DNA from: Aggregicoccus sp. 17bor-14
GTDB taxonomy: Bacteria; Myxococcota; Myxococcia; Myxococcales; Myxococcaceae
Assembly (NCBI RefSeq): GCF_009659535.1
Contig: NZ_VJZZ01000013.1
Span: 1-64,000, forward strand
DNA: 64,000 nt
Reading direction: 5' to 3'
In this document: positions 1 through 8,351 of the stretch, piece after piece
How positions within the stretch are numbered: position 1 is the stretch's first letter
How the letters are laid out: each line of letters opens with the position of its first letter
Translations under genes and position numbers: made by a program
Notes under the pieces: model-generated
Told to the model about the DNA's origin: nothing
Databases searched by the model: none
The model's input: only the letters and a program-made list of their open reading frames with translations

Positions 1-182
1 CGCGGCGCCTCCTTTCTCGCTCGCAGAGTTAGGTCTAGACACCCCAACCCTACGGGAGACTGCGCGCCGCGCGGCTCTTACTTTCCTCCCCCCCTCGCGC
101 CGCCCAAAAGGGCGAAACACGAGCCAGAGGGAGAGGGGAAATTGGCGCGGTGTCAGTTCCCAGCCGTAGGGTGGAAGGCACC

Positions 183-641
183 ATGAACCTCACCGCTGCC
201 CTGCTGCTGCTCGCCCTCTCCGCGGCGCCCGCTGCGACTCCCGCCGCGAAGCCCGAAGCCCCCAAGAAGTTCGAGTTCGACAAGCACTACCTCGTGCTCC
301 TCGTGCGCCCGCCGGATGCGCCGCAGCTCGCGCCCGAAGCGCTCGAGAAGCTGCAGGCCGCGCACATCGCCCACCTGGTTCGCATGGGGCAGAGCGGCAA
401 GATGGTGCTCGCGGGCCCCTTCGACGAGCAGGACGACGTGCGCATGCGCGGCGCCTGCATCTACCGCACGGCGACGAAGGACGAGGCGCGCCAGCTCGCC
501 GAGCAGGACCCCATGGTCAAGGCCGGCCGCCTCAAGGTCGAGGTCCTCGCCTGGTTCACCGAGAAGGGCTACCTCGCCTTCCCCAAGGCCCCGCCCCTGC
601 CCGAGCAGCCCGCGCCGGCCCCCGCACCCGCGAAGAAGTAG
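183..641 (+). CDS. Exported YCII-like domain protein
   Basis: The protein has about 152 residues. The ATG at 183 gives an N-terminal signal peptide (hydrophobic LLLLALSAAP run followed by alanine/proline), whereas the upstream in-frame start at 150 would place charged residues before it, so 183 is preferred. The mature part has the compact alpha/beta ferredoxin-like pattern of YCII-related proteins: a strand starting YLVLLVRPP, a helix ending in AHIAHLVRMGQSGKMVLAGPF, and a second half with DPMVKAGRLKVEVLAW. The tail is a Pro/Ala/Lys-rich extension. YCII-like proteins are small, often cytoplasmic, and mostly of unknown function; here the signal peptide suggests export. Family assignment is by pattern only. 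Confidence 0.75.
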   Translation: MNLTAALLLLALSAAPAATPAAKPEAPKKFEFDKHYLVLLVRPPDAPQLAPEALEKLQAAHIAHLVRMGQSGKMVLAGPFDEQDDVRMRGACIYRTATKDEARQLAEQDPMVKAGRLKVEVLAWFTEKGYLAFPKAPPLPEQPAPAPAPAKK

Positions 642-716
642 CGGGGCAGGCAGGCAGGCCGCTGCAGCGCCGCCGCTCCCCGCGCGGCGCCCCGCTCTGC
701 TAGAGCAGCACGCGCC

Positions 717-1166
717 ATGGCCGACAAGCGCCGCTTCGACCTCTTCGCGCAGCTCCTCGTGGAGCGCTTCCCCCAGGCGCTGCGCGTCTTCGACGTGGCC
801 GGAGGACAGGGAAAGCTCAACGAGGCCCTCACCCGGCTGGGCCGCACCGTCACCACCTTCGACCTGCGCCACAAGCGCCTGCCGGTGCGCTACGCCGAGC
901 GCATCTTCACCCTCGAGGAGCCCTGCGAGGCGGACCTCGTGGTGGGCATGCACCCGGACGGCGCCACGCGCGTCATCATCGAGTACGCGGCGAAGCACCA
1001 GCTGCCCTTCGCCGTGGTGCCCTGCTGCTCGGACAACTCGATGCCCTACAACCCGTGGCGCCGCCACCTCGCCGAGCTCGCGCGCGAGCGGGGCTTCGCG
1101 CTCGTGGAGGAGGTAGACCTACCCATGGACGGGCGCTCCCGCGTGGTCCTGGGGGCCTTCCGGTAG
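717..1166 (+). CDS. Small SAM-methyltransferase-like protein
   Basis: The protein has 149 residues. Near residues 23-34 it carries VFDVAGGQGKLN, which matches the glycine-rich motif I of class I SAM-dependent methyltransferases, followed by an acidic strand end (TFDLRHKRLP) where the ribose-binding residue normally sits. A later VVPCCSDNS segment occupies the usual catalytic-loop position. It is shorter than typical class I methyltransferases (200-250 residues), so it may be a minimal domain. The substrate cannot be read from the sequence. It lies between the YCII-like gene and a membrane-protein gene on the same strand. Confidence 0.65.
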   Translation: MADKRRFDLFAQLLVERFPQALRVFDVAGGQGKLNEALTRLGRTVTTFDLRHKRLPVRYAERIFTLEEPCEADLVVGMHPDGATRVIIEYAAKHQLPFAVVPCCSDNSMPYNPWRRHLAELARERGFALVEEVDLPMDGRSRVVLGAFR

Positions 1167-1196
1167 CTGCTGCGAGGCCGCTAGGCTGCCTCGCCC

Positions 1197-2036
1197 ATGA
1201 CCTCCTCCGACGGCACCCTCCTCGGTCCCTCCCCCTGGCAGATCGACACGAAGCGCCGCCGCCGTGAGCGCATCGGCGCGTACCTGCTCTTCGCCTTCAT
1301 GGTCGCCTTCGGCGGCCTGATGGTCTGGTTCGCCTCGACCCAGACGCGCGACGTGTGGAACGACAGCCGCGTGTGGCGCCACGGCGAGGCGGGCCAGGTG
1401 CTCGACTACTCGGGCGACGTGCGCACCTCGGGGCCGCTCGGCATCCCCGTGTTCCACGACTTCAAGCTGGACGTGACGTACGAGGACGCCCAGGGCGAGC
1501 AGCGCACCGGCCACGTGGAGTTCCAGCGCCTCTTCGCGGGCGTGAACACCGACGTCACCCCGGAGGTGCGCGTGGACCCGCGCCGCCCCGAGCGCTTCGT
1601 GCTCGCGTGGCAGGTGGAGCTGCCGCGCTGGCTCGCCTCGCTCATCTTCCTCCTGCTGCCCATGGTCGTCCTGGGCGGCGCGAAGGCCATCTTCTCCAAC
1701 GAGCGCCGCCGCCACGCGATGGTGGGCCTGTGCGCGCGCGACGGCGAGGAGCAGTACGTGCCTCTCGAGAAGATCACGAAGCAGAAGAACGTCTTCCGCG
1801 TCACCGTGGTGCTTCCCGGCGCGGACGGCGCGCCCGCGCGCAAGCACACCGAGACGCTCAAGCAGCCCCCTGTCCTCGTGTCGCTCGATGGTGTGCAGCA
1901 CGTGCTCGCCGCGGTCTCTCCGCGCGCGCCCGGCCAGGTGCTGGTGCTCGAGGAGAACGGCGGTCCCTTCGTGCGCTCCTTCGAGACCGCGGTCGCTCCG
2001 GCCGAGGAGCCCGGCGCGCGCGCCACCGGTACCTGA
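1197..2036 (+). CDS. Two-pass membrane protein, DUF3592-like
   Basis: The protein has 279 residues, with one membrane segment near residues 26-47 and a second near 143-165. Between them lies a beta-rich stretch (DVRTSGPLGIPVFHDFKLDVTY and following) that resembles the DUF3592 layout of two transmembrane helices around an extracytoplasmic beta domain. The C-terminal 110 residues after the second helix look cytoplasmic and also beta-rich. The start ATG at 1197 sits 30 bases after the preceding stop, so the two may be cotranscribed. I do not recognise a specific function; the DUF assignment is tentative. Confidence 0.6.
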   Translation: MTSSDGTLLGPSPWQIDTKRRRRERIGAYLLFAFMVAFGGLMVWFASTQTRDVWNDSRVWRHGEAGQVLDYSGDVRTSGPLGIPVFHDFKLDVTYEDAQGEQRTGHVEFQRLFAGVNTDVTPEVRVDPRRPERFVLAWQVELPRWLASLIFLLLPMVVLGGAKAIFSNERRRHAMVGLCARDGEEQYVPLEKITKQKNVFRVTVVLPGADGAPARKHTETLKQPPVLVSLDGVQHVLAAVSPRAPGQVLVLEENGGPFVRSFETAVAPAEEPGARATGT

Positions 2037-2115
2037 GCGGCTCCGCCCGCCGCCGCGCGTGTCGGCGGCAGGGCATGCGGGGCGCCTCCCGAGCGGGGCG
2101 CTCCTGCCGCTGAGC

Positions 2116-2313
2116 TCAGCGCCGCAGCACGCGCTGGCGCACCAGGCCGCTCAGCGCGAGCCCGAGGCCCACGAGCGCCCCCGCGGACCCGAAGCCCAGC
2201 CCCGCCACCCAGCCGAGCGGCCTGCTCACGGTGCCGAGCGCGGCGCTCGAGAGGGCGCCGACGCAGAGGAGGAGGGCGAGCGGGAGGGCGGTGAGGGGGC
2301 TGAAGCGGACCAT
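2116..2313 (-). CDS. Small two-helix membrane protein
   Basis: The gene encodes a 65-residue protein made of two hydrophobic segments (LALLLCVGALSSAAL and FGSAGALVGLGLALSGL) with a basic C-terminus (VRQRVLRR). An in-frame ATG at 2337 would add eight residues; I prefer 2313. The gene is notable for its upstream region: a 39-bp element at 2345-2383 recurs almost intact in front of the hydrolase-ECF sigma operon at 10363-10401, at a similar distance from the start codon, which argues that this is a real, co-regulated gene. Function unknown. Confidence 0.55.
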   Translation of the reverse strand: MVRFSPLTALPLALLLCVGALSSAALGTVSRPLGWVAGLGFGSAGALVGLGLALSGLVRQRVLRR

Positions 2314-2344
2314 GGCGTCACTCCGGATGAGGGGCATCCAGCGG

Positions 2345-2383
2345 GGATGCCCCTCCAGGTCTCGCGGCCCGGAAAAAGGTGAC
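2345..2383 (-). promoter_or_regulatory. Duplicated upstream element, copy 1 (putative promoter)
   Basis: Read on the minus strand it begins GTCACCTTTTT and ends in CGCGAGACCTGGAG plus a short GC tail. It matches 33 of 39 positions with 10363-10401 by hand alignment. It lies 31 bases upstream of the small membrane-protein ATG at 2313 and just after the stop of the MAPEG gene. The conserved blocks are two short motifs about 13-16 bases apart, which fits an alternative-sigma promoter; the identification is inference. Confidence 0.5.
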
Positions 2384-2395
2384 GCAGAAAAGTGC

Positions 2396-2863
2396 TCAGG
2401 CCAGCAGGCGCGCCACCAACAGCCCACAGAGCACCAGCGTGGCGAGCAGCCCCACCCCCCAGGACAGCGAGCGCCAGGGCTGCACCGAGCGGAGGTACGC
2501 GAGCGAGTGCACGAAGCGCGCGGCGGTGAAGGCCACCACGCACACCCGCACGGCGTCCGGCGCCGCGCCCGCGAGCACCGCCGCGAAGGCGAGCAGCAGG
2601 AAGGGCGGGATGTTCTCCACGTCGTTGCGGTGCGCGCGCAGGCCGCGCTCCACGTCCGGGTGCTCGGCGCTCGCCGCCTGGCCACCGTACTTCTGCGCAT
2701 CCTCGGGGTTGGTGCGCAGCCCGCGGCGGCTGCGCACCACGCCCGTCCAGATGCCCACCGCGTGCATCTTGAGCACCAGCAGCAGCGTGCACAGCGCGAG
2801 CAGCCGGAAGCCCGGCAGCGAGAGGAAGAGGTCCGGCGTCAGGTGGCGCAGCAGTTCGTCCAT
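2396..2863 (-). CDS. MAPEG family membrane protein
   Basis: The protein has 155 residues from the ATG at 2863; an upstream in-frame start exists at 2908 but adds a charged, non-hydrophobic leader. Four membrane segments are visible. The segment ERGLRAHRNDVENIPPF matches the MAPEG signature (membrane-associated proteins in eicosanoid and glutathione metabolism), including the conserved Glu, His and Asn that line the glutathione-binding face. The family includes microsomal glutathione transferases and bacterial homologues of mostly unknown substrate. It is divergent to the DUF885 gene, with about 80-90 bases between the starts. Confidence 0.85.
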   Translation of the reverse strand: MDELLRHLTPDLFLSLPGFRLLALCTLLLVLKMHAVGIWTGVVRSRRGLRTNPEDAQKYGGQAASAEHPDVERGLRAHRNDVENIPPFLLLAFAAVLAGAAPDAVRVCVVAFTAARFVHSLAYLRSVQPWRSLSWGVGLLATLVLCGLLVARLLA

Positions 2864-2955
2864 GGCAGCGCACGTTCGCACGAGTGCGCGGTTGTCCGCG
2901 CGGGGCACCTGCGCGAGGCTCGCCTCCCATCTCCGGAGGTCTCATGGGAGGTCTC

Positions 2956-4734
2956 ATGCCCCGCCCCGCTGCTCTCGCCGCCGCGCTGCTCGCCCTCGCC
3001 GCCGGCTGCACTGCCTCCCACCCGAAGGCGGAGTCCGCCGCGCAGCCTCCGGCCGCCGCCGCACCGGCTCCGGCACCGTCCGCGTCAGAGGCCCTGAGCA
3101 CCTTCGTGGACCGCTACCTCGAGGAGTACTTCCGCCGCTTCCCGCTGCAGGCCACGAGCGCCGGAGTGCACACCTACGATGCGGAGCTGCGCGGCTTCAC
3201 CTCCGCCGAGCGCGCGGACTTTCTCGGGCTGCTCAAACGCACCCTCGCCGAGCTCCCGCAGCAGGTGAAGCGCAGCGAGCTCTCCGCGCTGGATGCGGCC
3301 GACTACGACATCCTCGAGAACACGCTGCGCGCGCGCATCCTGGACCTCGAGCAGGTGCGCAGCTGGGAGCGCAACCCCAGCACCTACTCCTCCTTCGCCT
3401 CGGGCGCGGTGTTCCAGCTCATCAACCGCGACTTCGCCCCGCTGCCCGAGCGCATGCGCTCCGCCGTGGCCCGCATGCGCCGCGTGCCCGAGGTGTTCGC
3501 CGCGGCCCGGACCACGCTGCAGAACCCGCCGCAGCTGTGGACCGAGATCGCCCTCTCCCAGGGCCAGGGCACCCGTAGCCTCTACGAGAAGACGCTGCCC
3601 CAGGCCTTCGCCTCGGTGCAGGACCCGGCGCTGCAGGAGCAGTTCAAGGCGGAGCAGCAGAAGTGCCTCGCCGCCATCGACGCCTACCTGCGCTTCCTCA
3701 AGGAGGACCTGCTGCCGCGCAGCCGCGGCGACTTCGCCATCGGCGAGGACGTGTACCGCCAGAAGCTGCAGTACGAGGAGGGCGTCACCGAGAGCATCGA
3801 CGCGCTGCTCACCTGGGGGCGCGAGGAGCTCGCGCGCACGCAGCAGCAGTTCCGCGAGACGGCCGCGCGCATCAACGGCAAGGCGATGCCGATGCTCGTC
3901 TACCGCAACCTCGGCAAGGACCACCCCGCGCCCGCGCAGCTGCTGCCCGAGACCACCGCGACGCTCGAGCAGATCCGCCAGTTCCTCCTCGACAGGCACA
4001 TCATCGGCGTGCCCAGCGAGGTGCGCGCGCAGGTGGCCGAGACGCCCGTGTTCAGCCGCGCGCTCTCCTTCGCGAGCATGAGCATCCCCGGCCCCTTCGA
4101 GAAGCGCGCCACCGAGGCCTACTACTACGTGACGCCCCCGGACCCCACGTGGACGGCCGAGCAGACCGAGCAGCACATGAGCTTCTACAACCGCTACGCG
4201 CTGCCCATCATCTCCATCCACGAGGTGTACCCCGGCCACTACGTGCAGTTCCTCTGGACGAACAAGGTGCAGTCCAAGGTGCGCAAGCTGATGGGCTCGG
4301 GCGCCTTCAGCGAGGGTTGGGGCCTGTACACCGAGCAGATGATGCTCGACGAGGGCTACGGCGGCACGGGCCCGGTCGCGGACAAGCTGCGCCTCAACCA
4401 GCTCGCGCTCTACCTGCAGCGGCTCGCGCGCTACATGGTGGGGCTGCAGCTGCACACGCGCGGCATGACCTACGAGCAGGCCGTCTCCTTCTTCGAGAAG
4501 GAGGCGTACATGGAGCGCGTGAACGCCGAGCGCGAGGCGAAGCGCGGCACCTCGGACCCGACCTACCTCGTCTACGCCCTGGGCAAGCACATGCTCATGG
4601 ACCTGCGCGAGGAGGCGAAGGCCAGGTGGGGCAAGGACTTCACCCTGCAGCGCTTCCACGACCAGGTGGTGAGCTACGGCTACCCGCCCGTGCCCATCGT
4701 GCGGCGGCTGATGTTCGAGCAGGAGGCGAAGTAG
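2956..4734 (+). CDS. DUF885 family metallopeptidase-like lipoprotein
   Basis: The protein has about 592 residues from the ATG at 2956. It starts with a lipoprotein signal (MPRPAALAAALLALAAGC, lipobox LAAGC) followed by an Ala/Pro linker, so it should be anchored to a membrane. The rest is a DUF885 domain, an alpha-helical fold of the thermolysin-like metallopeptidase type. HEVYPGH at residues 422-428 is the expected HExxxGH metal-binding motif, and GWGLYTEQMMLDEG about 30 residues later supplies the further glutamate region. The ribosome-binding site plus start codon is duplicated: GGAGGTCTCATG occurs twice in tandem at 2935-2946 and 2947-2958, so translation could begin at 2944 or 2956 in the same frame. 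Confidence 0.88.
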   Translation: MPRPAALAAALLALAAGCTASHPKAESAAQPPAAAAPAPAPSASEALSTFVDRYLEEYFRRFPLQATSAGVHTYDAELRGFTSAERADFLGLLKRTLAELPQQVKRSELSALDAADYDILENTLRARILDLEQVRSWERNPSTYSSFASGAVFQLINRDFAPLPERMRSAVARMRRVPEVFAAARTTLQNPPQLWTEIALSQGQGTRSLYEKTLPQAFASVQDPALQEQFKAEQQKCLAAIDAYLRFLKEDLLPRSRGDFAIGEDVYRQKLQYEEGVTESIDALLTWGREELARTQQQFRETAARINGKAMPMLVYRNLGKDHPAPAQLLPETTATLEQIRQFLLDRHIIGVPSEVRAQVAETPVFSRALSFASMSIPGPFEKRATEAYYYVTPPDPTWTAEQTEQHMSFYNRYALPIISIHEVYPGHYVQFLWTNKVQSKVRKLMGSGAFSEGWGLYTEQMMLDEGYGGTGPVADKLRLNQLALYLQRLARYMVGLQLHTRGMTYEQAVSFFEKEAYMERVNAEREAKRGTSDPTYLVYALGKHMLMDLREEAKARWGKDFTLQRFHDQVVSYGYPPVPIVRRLMFEQEAK

Positions 4735-4792
4735 CCTCCGCTCCCGATGGGGGGTGAGGGTGCGGGGCTCGCCTCCGCGTAGACTGCGGCGC

Positions 4793-5743
4793 ATGCCCCG
4801 CCCCCTCCTGCGTCCCGAGCCCCTCGCCGCGCCGCGCGCCGTGCTGCGCCTGCAGGGGCGCCGCACGCGCTACGGCACTCCCACGATCCCGGGGGTCGCG
4901 CTCCTCCTCTTCGTGATCTGCGAGGGCGTGGGAGGGTTCCTGCTCGCGACCGCACTGGGACGCCTGCGGGGTGGGCTCCCGCCCAACGCCCCGCGCGGCA
5001 TCCTGCTCGCGTTCGGCGCGCTCCTGGTGTTCTGCGGCGCGGCGTTCGGGCTGCAGGCGGCCCGGCGCTACGCCCTCGGGCAGCGGGCGCAGCGGCTGCG
5101 CGGTGAGTACCCGGACCAGCCCTGGCGCTGGGAGCGCACCTGGTCGTCCGAGCTGAAGGACGACGGCAGCGCGGAGCTCGCACAGGCCTGGCTCGTGCCG
5201 GCCGTGTTCGGCCTCTTCATGATCCCCTTCCACTGGATCGGCCTCACGCAGAAGGGCGCGGGCGTCATGCTCGCCGCCGCGCTCCTCTTCGACCTCTTCC
5301 TGCTCGCCCTCGTCGGCAAGGCGGTCTACCTGCTGCTGCGCTACCTGCGGCTCGGGACGAGCCGGCTCTCGCTCGAGCGCGTGCCCTGCATGCTGGGCGA
5401 GTCGCTCGAGGCCACGCTGCGGCCCGCGCGCCCCCTCTCCGGCGTGCAGAGCGTGGAGCTCACGCTGCGCTGCGTGGAGGAGCGCGCCGAGGTGCAGCGC
5501 TCGGGGAACAAGCGCCAGCACGCCGTGGTGCACTACGCGCTGCACACGCAGTCCCAAACGGTGGAGGCCGCGGCGCTCGCCGAGGGACGGCCCCTTTCCT
5601 TCGCGCTCCCGCTCCCGTCGGACGCCGCCGAGCTCGCCACCTGCCTCAGCGCGGAGGCGCCGCGCTACTGGGAGCTCGAGTGCCGCGCGGCCCGCCCCGG
5701 CGTGGACTACCGCGCCGTGTTCCTCGTGCCCGTGTACGGATAG
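4793..5743 (+). CDS. Four-helix membrane protein of unknown function
   Basis: The protein has 316 residues. Two hydrophobic helices lie near residues 32-55 and 68-88, two more near 140-160 and 165-190, and the last 120 residues form a beta-rich soluble domain (for example VELTLRCVEERAEVQ and WELECRAARPGVDY) that looks arrestin- or Ig-like. The start ATG at 4793 follows the DUF885 stop by about 60 bases. I do not recognise the family; a pattern of helices followed by a beta-sandwich tail occurs in several uncharacterised bacterial membrane proteins. Confidence 0.6.
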   Translation: MPRPLLRPEPLAAPRAVLRLQGRRTRYGTPTIPGVALLLFVICEGVGGFLLATALGRLRGGLPPNAPRGILLAFGALLVFCGAAFGLQAARRYALGQRAQRLRGEYPDQPWRWERTWSSELKDDGSAELAQAWLVPAVFGLFMIPFHWIGLTQKGAGVMLAAALLFDLFLLALVGKAVYLLLRYLRLGTSRLSLERVPCMLGESLEATLRPARPLSGVQSVELTLRCVEERAEVQRSGNKRQHAVVHYALHTQSQTVEAAALAEGRPLSFALPLPSDAAELATCLSAEAPRYWELECRAARPGVDYRAVFLVPVYG

Positions 5744-5810
5744 CGGGGTGATCAGGGCTCGCGGCTTCTGCTAGACCGTGCCCGGGGCCGGGAAGCCGAG
5801 GGGGCATCAC

Positions 5811-6215
5811 GTGAGGAAGCAGCGGGCGGTGCGCAGGGGGTTCGTGGGTCTGGGGCTGTCGGTGTGGCTGCTGGGACTCGCGGGGTGCAGCTCTCCCGAG
5901 GAGGCCTGCAACGACCTCGAGCTGGGAACGCCCGCAGGCGAGCTGCCTTTGAGCTCGGGACTGACAGGGCATGGCTCTGCCGTGCGGGGGCCCGCGAACG
6001 AGCTGAGCTGTTGCAGGGGCTGCGGCTACAAGCCGGACCAGTGCCAGCACTGCAACGTGGATTGCAGTCTTCCGGCGTACCAAGCCGAGCCCGTCCTGCT
6101 GGGTGGCGTGTACGCAGGGAGGTGCACCGACGAGCCCCGGGAGAGCGCAGCCCGCTGCACCGCGTGGATCCGTGGCGGGCGCGTGATCGCGACCCAGTTC
6201 TTCTGCCAGCGCTAG
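5811..6215 (+). CDS. Cysteine-rich lipoprotein, unknown function
   Basis: The GTG at 5811 is preceded by a GAGGGG ribosome site at a good distance and yields a lipoprotein signal ending in LLGLAGCSS. An earlier GTG at 5778 would lengthen the leader. The mature protein of about 110 residues contains roughly ten cysteines, including CCRGCGYKPDQCQHCNVDC, suggesting disulfides or metal binding outside the cytoplasm. Third-codon positions hold more A/T than the neighbours by eye. Its stop codon overlaps the stop of the convergent pabBC gene in a shared CTAG at 6212-6215. Confidence 0.6.
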   Translation: MRKQRAVRRGFVGLGLSVWLLGLAGCSSPEEACNDLELGTPAGELPLSSGLTGHGSAVRGPANELSCCRGCGYKPDQCQHCNVDCSLPAYQAEPVLLGGVYAGRCTDEPRESAARCTAWIRGGRVIATQFFCQR

Positions 6216-7942
6216 CGCAGCGAGACCTCCACCCAGCCGCGCACGCCATTGATGAACCACAGGCGCTGGGCGCGTCCGAGGTCCTCGCGGGTGAGGACCT
6301 GCTCTTCGATTTCGCCGCGGGAGAGGAGCTCCTCGCGCAGCGTGCCCGCGAGCAGGCCGCAGTCTCGCGGCGGCGTGAGCTTGCGGCCGTCTGGCAGCTC
6401 CAGCACGAGGTTGCCCGTGGTCAGCTCCGTCAGCTCGCCCTCCTCGTTCCAGAGCAGCACGTCGAAGGCCTCGGGGTGCTCGGCCTTGTGGCGTGTGTAG
6501 ACCTCGCGGTGCGTCGTCTTGTGGAAGAGGAAGCGGTCGTGGCGGCTCACCGGTGCGCGCGCGAGCGCGATGGGGAGCGGGCCCGGGGGGAGCTCGGTGA
6601 GCGGCGTGGCTTCGGTGCGAACCTCGCCCTGCTGCGAGACGAGGAGGCGCACGCGCTTCGGTAATCCCTCACCCTTTCCCTCTCCGAGGGGGAGAGGGAA
6701 CAGTGCGGACTCCACCTGCTCCCTCGTGAGCGGGATGCCGAAGTAGCGGGCGCTCGCGAGGACCCGCTCCACGTGGCGCTCGCGCAGCACGTACTCGCCG
6801 TTCCTCAGCGCGAGCGTCTCCAGCAGCTCGAACGCGGGCCAGCGCTCGCTCAGCACCCGCGCCTTCGCCAGCGCCTCCGCGTGCTCGTCCGCCGCGGTGC
6901 TGTCCCAGGTGATGCCGCCGCCCGTCCCGTACTCCGCCCACCCGCTCGCCGCGTCCTGCCACAGCGTGCGGATCGCCACGCTGAAGGTCGCGTCCCCTCC
7001 CGGCCGCACCAGCCCGATGGCGCCGCAGTACACCTCGCGCGGCCGCCCCTCGAGCCGCGAGATGAGCCGCATCGTGCTCACCTTCGGCGCGCCCGTGATG
7101 GACCCGCAGGGAAAGAGCGCCCCGAACACCTGCTCCAGCGTAGTGCCCGGCCGCGCGCGCGCCTCCACCGTGCTCGTGAGCTGCAATACCGTGGGGTAGC
7201 GCTCCACCTCGAAGAGCCGCGTCGCCTGCACGCTGCCCACCTGCGCCACGCGGCCCAGGTCGTTGCGCAGCAGGTCCACGATCATCACGTTCTCGGCCCG
7301 GTTCTTCTCCGAGGCCTGCAGCCACGCGGCCCGCGCGTCGTCCTCCTCCGCCCAGCGCCCGCGCGGCAGCGTGCCCTTCATCGGCCTCGTGACGAGCCGC
7401 TCCCCGCTGCGCTCGAAGAACAGCTCCGGGCTCGCGGACACCAGCCGGTGTGCCCCCAGGTCCAGGTACGCGCAGTAGCGCGCGCGCTGCGCCGCCCGCA
7501 GCGCCTCGTAGGCCGCGAGCGGGTCCCCCGTGAGCCGCGCGCGCAGCCGCAGCGTGTAGTTGAGCTGGTAGGTCTCGCCCGCGGCGATCGCCTCGCGGAT
7601 GGCGTCGATGCCCGCGCGGTACGCCTCGCGCGTGACGCTGGGCTCCCACGCGCCGAACTGCGAGGGCCCTGCGGGCGCCGGCGCCGGCACGGGCGCGCGG
7701 AAGAGCCCGAACCAGGCGAGCGGCAGCACGTGGCCCTCGCGCACCTGCAGCGCCGGGTCGAAGGCGGGCGCCGCCTCGTAGGACACGTAGCCTGCGGCCC
7801 AGAGCCCCGCGGCCGCCGCGCGCTCCACCTCGCGCAGCACCCCGCGCACGTCCTCGAGCCGCTCGGCCACCAGCACCCGCTCGGGGTGCGCGAAGGCGAG
7901 CCGCTCGGGCGGGAAGTCGAAGAGGAGCAGGGGCGGCGACAT
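6212..7942 (-). CDS. pabB: Fused aminodeoxychorismate synthase component I / aminodeoxychorismate lyase
   Basis: The 576-residue protein joins PabB (about residues 1-355) to PabC (about 360-576), the two steps that make 4-aminobenzoate for folate from chorismate (with a PabA glutaminase encoded elsewhere). PabB marks include GTLPRG, ENVMIVDLLRNDLGR, and CGSITGAPKVSTMRLI. The PabC part shows HKTTHREVYTRH, NEEGELTELTTGN and GLLAGTLREELL, typical of PLP fold-type IV enzymes. The ATG at 7942 is chosen over a GTG at 7957, which would overlap the upstream gene. A copy of the genome's short palindromic repeat lies in frame at 6666-6698 and encodes PLPLGEGKGEG near residues 415-426, in a loop of the lyase half. 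It is last in a four-gene minus-strand run. Confidence 0.92.
   Translation of the reverse strand: MSPPLLLFDFPPERLAFAHPERVLVAERLEDVRGVLREVERAAAAGLWAAGYVSYEAAPAFDPALQVREGHVLPLAWFGLFRAPVPAPAPAGPSQFGAWEPSVTREAYRAGIDAIREAIAAGETYQLNYTLRLRARLTGDPLAAYEALRAAQRARYCAYLDLGAHRLVSASPELFFERSGERLVTRPMKGTLPRGRWAEEDDARAAWLQASEKNRAENVMIVDLLRNDLGRVAQVGSVQATRLFEVERYPTVLQLTSTVEARARPGTTLEQVFGALFPCGSITGAPKVSTMRLISRLEGRPREVYCGAIGLVRPGGDATFSVAIRTLWQDAASGWAEYGTGGGITWDSTAADEHAEALAKARVLSERWPAFELLETLALRNGEYVLRERHVERVLASARYFGIPLTREQVESALFPLPLGEGKGEGLPKRVRLLVSQQGEVRTEATPLTELPPGPLPIALARAPVSRHDRFLFHKTTHREVYTRHKAEHPEAFDVLLWNEEGELTELTTGNLVLELPDGRKLTPPRDCGLLAGTLREELLSRGEIEEQVLTREDLGRAQRLWFINGVRGWVEVSLR
6666..6698. repeat. Short palindromic repeat, copy 1 (inside pabBC)
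   Basis: The core reads CCCTCACCCT, a pyrimidine run, then GGGGGAGAGGG and folds back on itself (CCCTCTCC against GGAGAGGG). The same repeat is found at 14365, 24136, 26040, 29727 and 32921. This copy lies inside the pabB-pabC fusion and is translated in frame. Short dispersed repeats encoding PLPLGEG-type peptides are known from many proteobacterial genomes. Confidence 0.85.
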
Positions 7943-7957
7943 GGCTCGCCGTCCCAC

Positions 7958-8332
7958 TTACTCCGGCTTGTGGCAGACCGCTTCCAGGTTGTGCCCGTCC
8001 GGGTCGATGACGAAGGCCCCGTAGTAGCCCGGGTGGTACATGGGCCGCGGGCCGGGCGCGCCGTTGTCCTTCGCCCCGGCCGCGAGCGCCGCGCGGTGGA
8101 ACGCGTCCACCTGCGCGCGCGTCTGCGCGGCGATCGCCAGGTGCACCGGCGTGGTCGTCTCGGCCTGGCCGATCCAGAAGTCCGGCTTCCGGTCCGCCCC
8201 GAAGCCCGCGCCCCGGTAGCCCGGCACGTCGATGTCGCGCAGCAGCGTGTAGCCGAGCGGCGCGAGCGCCGCCGCGTAGAAGGCCTTCGCCCGCTCGAAG
8301 TCGCGCGTCTTCAGTCCGATGTGGTCGATCAC
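7958..8332 (-). CDS. VOC (glyoxalase/dioxygenase superfamily) protein
   Basis: The protein has 124 residues, the usual length for a single VOC unit of two beta-alpha-beta-beta-beta modules. MIDHIGLKTRDFERAKAFY at the start and a C-terminal AFVIDPDGHNLEAVCH are the family hallmarks; His4 and the late Glu are in metal-ligand positions. The substrate is unknown; the family spans glyoxalases, extradiol dioxygenases and antibiotic-binding proteins. Gaps of 19 bases to the sigma gene upstream and 15 to pabBC downstream indicate one transcript. Confidence 0.88.
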   Translation of the reverse strand: MIDHIGLKTRDFERAKAFYAAALAPLGYTLLRDIDVPGYRGAGFGADRKPDFWIGQAETTTPVHLAIAAQTRAQVDAFHRAALAAGAKDNGAPGPRPMYHPGYYGAFVIDPDGHNLEAVCHKPE

Positions 8333-8351
8333 CGTGGCTCCCTCTGAATGG

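Noticed and set aside
121-140. Seventh copy of the palindromic repeat (AGAGGGAGAGGGG)
   Set aside because: Only one half of the palindrome is present, without the CCCTCACCC part.
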